Positions 57,806 through 64,000 of a DNA stretch of 64,000 nucleotides are shown in pieces. Origin of the DNA: Azolla caroliniana. Its lineage: Eukaryota > Polypodiophyta. Made by a program: the position numbers and the translations under genes. The first letter of the stretch is position 1, and the number at the start of each line of letters is the position of its first letter. Under the pieces are notes generated by a model that saw nothing but the letters and a program-made list of their open reading frames with translations, was not told the DNA's origin and made no database searches. Where the stretch lies: assembly GCA_043228905.1 (NCBI GenBank), contig JBHGNT010000020.1, forward strand, positions 11,036,001 through 11,100,000, read 5' to 3'.

Positions 57806-60800
57806 TCAGGCACTAGAGGGTAACTTGGCCGATCTTGTAATGCGCTTGTTGTTGGTGCCAGATTTTTCTGATTTTACATTCTTCTTTATCTTAAAGCCTT
57901 TAGGTATGAGCTGACTAAGTGGCACTTCATCATCAGAGGCATCAGAGACAGGCGTGGATGCGCGGGCACCTTGTACTGGTGGCAAGCTTGAGAGAGCAAC
58001 TATGTTTTCTGCAACTGCAATGCTTGTACACAAATCCACAAAGGTGCTGTCGATAGACAAATTATCACTCATCTCCTGAATGCTTGTACTCCTAGCGATC
58101 TTTATTGCCCTATCATCATCACCGATGCCTATACACTCGTTCTTATTAGACTCCTGTATGTGGACCGTGGCAGTAGTCATGGTCAACTCCTCTTGTACGA
58201 TGGATGTCACCTCATTCTTAAGACAACGTTGTTCGCTCTGAGTACAATCAGGCCCACCTTCATTAGTAACGTTGTTCACTCTACACTCCTCATGGGATTC
58301 TGTACAATCAGGCTTATCTTCAGGGAAAGCGATGTTCTTTCCACGATCCTCATGGGCTTCACAAGACACTACTAGCACATTCTCAGTACAATCAAGCTCC
58401 TCTTCATTACTAGCAATGTTCTTTCCATGATCCTCATGGGAATCTTTAGATAGTACTAGCACATTATCAGTACAATCAGTCTTCTCTTCAGCACTTGCCA
58501 CATTATCAGTACAATCAGTCTTCTCTTCAGTACTTGCCATATTCTTTCCACACTCTTCATGGGCTTCAATCTTCTCTTCAGTACTTGCCATATTCTTTCC
58601 ACACTCATAGGCTTCTTTAGACATAGTGTTGTTTGTACATGCCAGCTGCTCTTCACATATGAATGCTTCGTTTTTCTCACAATCCTCATGTGTGGAAGAT
58701 GAGCTTCTAGAGTCTGCCTCCTTGCAAAGGTTAATTTGATTCTGACTCTGATGGGAATCTGATTCTGCACTTGTGCTCCATGAAGTTCCCGATTCATTTG
58801 ATTGCAGTTGGGAATCAGACTGCTCTTGTAAACCTAATTAATGGGATTCCAAAGAATATTGGTATGAACTCACATACTCAAAAGTTTGCAAACAATGAAC
58901 ATAGGGTTTAGGGCCACATTTTTACCTAATGTTACATCGTCATACTGTACAGCCGTAGATACCCCATTGCAAGTGGTGGGCTCGGTCATCTTCTCCACAA
59001 CATCTAGGTGCTCAACAGTGTTGTTATGATCTATAATAACAACAAGAATAGGGTTGTTATGAGCTAAATCATTGTTTTCAAAGTCTGGCTTTTGACGTGT
59101 ACCTGGGAGTGTGATAAATTCGTCTTCATGATCAGGTTTTGGACTCGTATCTCCGTCACCAAATATCATTTCATCATCAGCTAGTAACACAAGTACATGG
59201 TATTAGACAATGGATTAGGTTGACAATGCTCCAGACAGGTGAGAACTTATATGACTCACCATTGCATTCAACTTTGCCTTTCTTGCCGTTTCCATACAAC
59301 ATTCTTGCAGCATTTCTCTTCTTACTGGGCTCTATTTGTAAAGAAACTGCATTTCTCTTCTTAGTGGGCTCTATTTCTTGATGTTGACCGGAGCTTGGGG
59401 AATTTGTTTGTAGAAGCATATGTTCCACTGCTCCAATGGCCCTTCTCATACATTCATCCTCATCATAAAAATCATAGGTTATTGGTAATGATGGTCCCTG
59501 AACCTTGGAATGTGCAGCAGATATTGAGGGTTTAGGCACAGGGGCTGGTTGTTCCATTACCTTCCCTGGCGTGGAGTTGCTTGACACTACAACATTCATT
59601 GCAACAAACAAAAAAACCTTGAATGTTAGTACCATCATCTAAAATATATAATGTAGGTCACAAGAGCTGCTTCCCATTTTACACAATGTACCAGTCATGA
59701 ACAATGTACTACTCACATAGTTCCTAAATTATTGAACTAGTACTAATAAGGAACACTGTACTGCTCACTTAGTTCCCAATTTACACGATTAGTACTAATC
59801 ATGCACAACATACACAAGTAGTACTAATCATGCACAATATACTACTCACTTAGTTACCAAATTACACAAGTACTAATCCCGAAAAATGTACCACTGACTA
59901 AGCCAAATTAATAAGTAGTACTAATCTTGAACAATGTACTACTCACTTATTTCCTAAATCACTGAACTAGTACTAATCCCGAACAACGTAATGCTCACTT
60001 AGTTCCCAATTTACACAAGTAGTACTAATCATGCACAATATACTACTCACTTAGTTAGCAAATTACACAAGGAGTACTAATGCCGAACAACGTAATGCTC
60101 ACTTAGTTCCCAATTTACACAAGTAGTACTAATCATGCACAATATACTACTCACTTAGTTAGCAAATTACACAAGGAGTACTAATGCCGAACAACGTAAT
60201 GCTCACTTAGTTCCCAATTTACACAAGTAGTACTAATCATGCACAATATACTACTCACTTAGTTAGCAAATTACACAAGGAGTACTAATCCCGAACAATG
60301 TACTGCTCACTTAGTTCCCAATTTACACAAGTAGTACTAATCATGCACAATATACTACTCACTTAGTTACCTAATTACACAAGGAGTACTAATCCCGAAC
60401 AATGTACTGCTCACTTAGTTCCCAATTTACACAAGTAGTACTAATCATGCACAATATACTACTCACTTAGTTAGCAAATTACACAAGGAGTACTAATCCC
60501 GAACAATGTACCACTGACTTAGTCAAATTACACAATTAGTACTAATCCTGAACAATGTACTACTCAACAATGTACCACTGACTTAGTCAAATTACACAAT
60601 TAGTACTAATCCTACAAAATGTACTACTCACTTATTTTCTAGATTACTGATCTAGTACTAATAAGGTACAAAACTAGTACTAATAAGGAACAAAGTACTA
60701 CTCAGTTCCCAAATTACAAAACTAGTATTAATCATGAGCAATGTACTAGTAACTTAGTTCACAAAGTACAGAACTAGTACTAATCATGAACCATGTAGTA

Positions 60801-62711
60801 CTTACTAAGTACTAATCCAACAAATGTAGATTGGTATTTTGCACACAAGTAATACTAAACATGATATGTCTTCTACACACCTAGTTACATAACTTGTACT
60901 AATTACACCAACAGTATTAATCTTGAACAGTATTAGTACTAAACGTGATATGTGTTTGACACACCTCATTTCCAAATTACAATAATTGTACTATTATTCA
61001 ACAATTTACTATACACCTTGTTCCCAAATTACATTACTAGTACTAATTCCCAAGTTACACAAACAATCTTAACAGTCAACAGTGTACTATAAGTATAGTG
61101 TTTACTAAACTAATACTAGGCAAGTTGCAATATAGATTGGACGATGTTGTACCTGGTTCCCTTTTAGTACTACTAATTGTGGAAAATATCCCTTCAACTA
61201 CACATACCAATTATATATTAAGAGTACTGCCAATACTAACCCACATAATTAGGGTTCCACATAATAGTTGTTAGAGATTACACTAAATTTGAAGTATGAA
61301 TTGTGGCATACACTAGTTCTAGTCCAAATGTTAATTGACATCATATAATACAAACAATAGAATAGTAGAGCCACATACCGTACGGGTGTACTTTTAAACC
61401 CCAAGCATAGTACCACTCAGCCGCAATTGTAGTTTTACAGTCCATACATGTATTCTCTTTCTCAAAATGATACTTAGCACATAGCACATGATATGTGTGC
61501 AAGCATGGTGTAATCACAACATCCATAGCCTCCAGCTTGAATCCGAGGCCACAAAATATACACCTGGAAGATTGCAAACACAAGTTATAATATATTAGTT
61601 GCTCACTTATTTATACCAAAGAAGTAGAAATAAATAACTTTTAAAGCCAATACCGTGATATAGCTATACTAATAATGGTACTTTCTATACCACTTGGGTG
61701 CTCAATTACAGATGGACACAAAGTATCAAAACCATTTTGTTTTAAATCCTGCATCAAGCATGCAAGGTTCTCAGAATGCAACTTTAAGGCTGACAACTTA
61801 TTATCTATTTCTTCATGTGCATTCCTGCAAGTATCAAGGTCTCTCATCTGTGAACCTAATTGAGTGCCCATATTGTTTAGCTCTTTCTTCAACTCCTCTT
61901 TCAAGACCTCACTTTCTGAATTTTGGATTGTCGATGCAATCCATTCATATGTAGTTTTTATTGAAGAAAATTTCTTTTCTGCCTGTATCTCAGCTGATTT
62001 AACTGCTTCCAAATCAGCAAGTAGTGTTTGTATTCTTGAGCTCATAGAAGCTATGCAACCGGCCATCATCTGTTCATGCTTTTCAGTCATTGTGGCCCGT
62101 ACCTTTGCCTCTAGAACTTGGTGGATAGGTGTTATAGCTAGAATATCCACATGAGAGGTTCCAGATGACTTCAAGCCAGTGTTGGTACTGGAGGACCCTT
62201 TGTAATGTTCTGACCGGTGCCGATTAAAATCTTCCCAATTTACGTCAATGCCACCTTGAACTTCACATGCAAAAGCACGTGCAAAAACAGTACCCACCTC
62301 ATTGTTAGTGATTTGATTTGTATCATAAACATGTTCGTATCTCGTCTTCAATAAATTCATGTATTCCCTCTTCAAACCACTTATGTGGAATCCTCGCCTT
62401 GTGTCGGGATGTGCTGACCCCCAGGTTTTTAACAACCACTCTCTCAGCTCTGGATACACGTCAGGTCGTGCTCGAAGGAAATAATTCCATCCAAGAGGTG
62501 TGTCTCGACTGATGGAGTGGTACATCTTCTTTCTCTGTGTTGATGAATTCATCACCCTTTCTCTTGTGGGTGTCTTCTTGCTTTCTTTCATGGGTGTCCT
62601 TCTTCCTTCCTTCACTGGTGTCTTCACTTTCTCTTTCATCAATGTCTTCTTTATGGGTGTCCTTCTCGTCATTGTCCTAGTCAACACAATTCTCAGGGAA
62701 TGAATATGCAT
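57806..62711 (-). CDS. Basic, coiled-coil, RING-H2 protein of the transposon
   Basis: Five coding exons (62711-61654, 61563-61379, 59586-59260, 59180-58926, 58833-57806) join with GT-AG introns and matching phases to 950 residues with no stop. Order: a basic N-terminus with repeated KTP/RTP motifs (to about residue 55); an unassigned domain (GWNYFLRARPDVYPELREWL, RRGFHISGLKREYM); a long coiled coil (about 200-330); a RING-H2 finger (CIFC, x15, CLHTYHVLC, x10, CMDC; residues about 353-394); then a long acidic region with repeats of GKNMASTEEK and DCTDN and a basic C-terminus (KGFKIKKNVKS). RING-H2 proteins are usually ubiquitin ligases. A role in controlling transposase or host chromatin is inference. 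It converges on the transposase gene. A leader intron probably precedes the ATG (acceptor TTTTCTTCTAG at 62715). Confidence 0.75.
59690..61150. repeat. 104-bp tandem array in RING-gene intron 2
   Basis: The core, 59990-60520, has exact 104-base steps (60001, 60105, 60209, 60313, 60417). Flanks hold degenerate units. Each unit has two AGTACTAATC motifs plus CTCACTTAGTT strings. The array fills most of the 1792-base intron 61378-59587. Confidence 0.93.
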
Positions 62712-63803
62712 GTACTAGAAGAAAACTCAAGCAATTACCATCAACACATAGCAAATCATCTCATTGCATGTACAAACCATGTCAATCACACAATAACCCT
62801 AAATAGTCGGAAAAAAACTCCATTGTAAATCATCATAGCCAACTCCATCATTGTAAATCATTGTAAATCATCGCATCGCATGTACAAGCCAACTCCATCA
62901 CATCGTAAAACACACAAGCCAACTCCATCACAAGCCAACGAAAACATTGTAAATCATCATAGCCAACTCCATCACATCGCATGTACAAGCCATGTCAAAC
63001 ACACAAAAACCCAAAATAGTCGGAAAAACACTCATCCATGTCAAACTCACACAAAATAAAACAGATGGACAAGAAACAAGAACAAAACGAAAACATAGCA
63101 ACTCATCATAGCCAACTCCATTTACGTTGCATGTACAAACATGTCTAACACACAACCACCTCGATCAAAATATTTTCATACATTTTTAAAAGGAACACAG
63201 AGAAACACAGAGAAAACAAAAACACAGAGAATACCTGGAGGTTGTACAACTTGCAGAGGTACCAGACCGTGTTGATTTCGACAAACGAGGCTGCTGCAGA
63301 GGAGACAAACGAGCATAGACAGAGGAAACAAACGAGCATACAGACAGACAGGAAACATTCAGAAAAAGAAAACATTGAGTATTGGGCATGCAACACAGAG
63401 AATACCTGGAGGTTGTACAACTTGCAGAGGTACCAGACCGTGTTGATTTCGACAAACGAGGCTGCTGCAGAGGAGACAAACGAGCATAGACAGAGGAAAC
63501 AAACGAGCATACACAAGGAAGGAAAATCAACAACACATACAACGAGCAGGGGAAACAAAAATCTCTGCGTTCAGAGATCGAACCTGGCACAGAGGGGAAC
63601 ACAAGAACAGCTACGCGGGGAAACAGAGCATCGAAGGTGGAGTGAGAGAGAGAAACAGAAAGAAAGAAAGAAACAGAGCTTTGAAAGAAAAAAACAGAAA
63701 GAATCGAAGGTGGAGTGAAAGAAAGAAATAGAGAGATAGACCTGTAATATATATGTCGTCTTTCTTTAACTTTCTGCCACTGTCTGTCTGACAACTTCGA
63801 GAC

Positions 63804-63837
<34 letters not shown>

Positions 63838-64000
63838 GTGAGTGAGAGAGAGAGACATACCAATTGACACGTTCGACTACCCATACCAGAGAGAGAGAGA
63901 GAGAGAGATACTGAGACTGACCAACTGTCACAATGGATACCTTCTCCAGGTGTGCTTTCGTACAACTCTACCTAGGAGACTGGGGCAACAATTAATGTAT
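62712..64000 (-). other. Upstream region and leader of the RING gene
   Basis: Read on the minus strand this is upstream of the RING ORF. A TATA-like CATATATATTACAGG lies at about 63755-63741. Two near-identical copies of a 120-base block (63222 and 63393, offset 171) each carry the donor-like CTCCAG|GTATTC, so a leader exon has been duplicated. Dispersed CATAGCCAACTCCATCAC and CATGTACAAGCCA units fill 62760-63130. GA microsatellites are at about 63806-63832 and 63888-63908. No other gene is seen. Confidence 0.5.

Larger units (their letters stand above)
51045..64000. mobile_element. Large multi-gene DNA transposon (putative), right end outside window
   Basis: Inferred unit. It carries a transposase-like gene (plus strand, 52647-56698), a convergent RING-protein gene (minus, 62711-57806) and a broken third ORF between them. 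AGTACT/GTACTA-rich sequence and tandem arrays occur across the whole span. The left end is placed where copia LTR sequence stops and a possible terminal repeat (CTACGGGGTACCAAAAAAGT, 51050-51069) followed by several AGTACT motifs begins. No right terminus or target duplication can be seen, so boundaries and the joint membership of the genes are inference. Confidence 0.55.

Noticed and set aside
59690-61150. Regular repeats with spacers that could suggest a CRISPR array
   Set aside because: Plant nuclear context, a 104-bp satellite period, no unique spacers between short identical repeats, and it lies within an intron.
63611-63965. Ser/Leu-rich minus-strand frame with signal-like hydrophobic runs near the right edge
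   Set aside because: Driven by the GA/CT microsatellites. The sequence acts as upstream region of the RING gene and shows no conserved domain.
1-64000. tRNA, rRNA or other structured RNA genes
   Set aside because: No cloverleaf or rRNA segment was recognised by eye. The TGGTATCAGAGC strings are primer sites next to LTRs, not tRNA genes. A tRNAscan or Infernal run would settle this.

Overview
The window is nuclear DNA of a land plant. It holds spliced genes with GT-AG introns, Ty1/copia elements primed from a PBS that reads TGGTATCAGAGC, plant-type LINEs with a DUF4283-like ORF1, and one PTI1-like kinase gene. The species cannot be fixed from sequence alone. Almost everything else is mobile DNA, much of it nested.

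Layout. 1-2985: 3' part of a copia element (+). 2986-3640: Ty3/gypsy integrase remnant (-). 3652-6644: two long LTR-like direct repeats, each followed by a piece of a LINE (ORF1-like, then endonuclease). 6684-12343: full-length copia (+), TSD AGGGT. 12349-16250: copia scraps and a LINE 3' end (-). 17135-20461: seven-exon PTI1-like kinase gene (-), the only clear non-transposon gene, lacking the catalytic Asp. 20462-25866: its promoter, then repeats and very decayed retroelements. 25912-42512: a LINE (+) whose ORF1 is split by a copia element (25970-36929, -, TSD ATGGA), itself split in its integrase by a second copia (28987-34377, -, TSD GATTT). 42514-43483: two LTRs (-). 43495-50870: an unrecognised decayed ORF (-) ending at a polypurine tract and LTR, split by a very young Tnt1-like copia (44727-50074, +, TSD CTCCG).

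From about 51,045 to the window end lies the most interesting part. It is a probable large, gene-rich DNA transposon. A three-exon transposase-like gene (+, 813 aa, candidate D/D/E-or-D core) converges on a five-exon gene (-, 950 aa) for a basic, coiled-coil, RING-H2 protein. A frameshifted third ORF lies between them. Introns and flanks carry tandem arrays (213, 146 and 104 bp units) full of AGTACT/GTACTA motifs. Both main genes splice with fully consistent phases and no stop, so the unit looks recently active. Its right end lies outside the window.

How the parts work together: each retroelement supplies its own gag, protease, integrase, reverse transcriptase and RNase H, and most are broken. 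The transposase would cut and rejoin the large DNA element. The role of the RING protein is unknown. The kinase would act in membrane-proximal signalling, probably as a pseudokinase.
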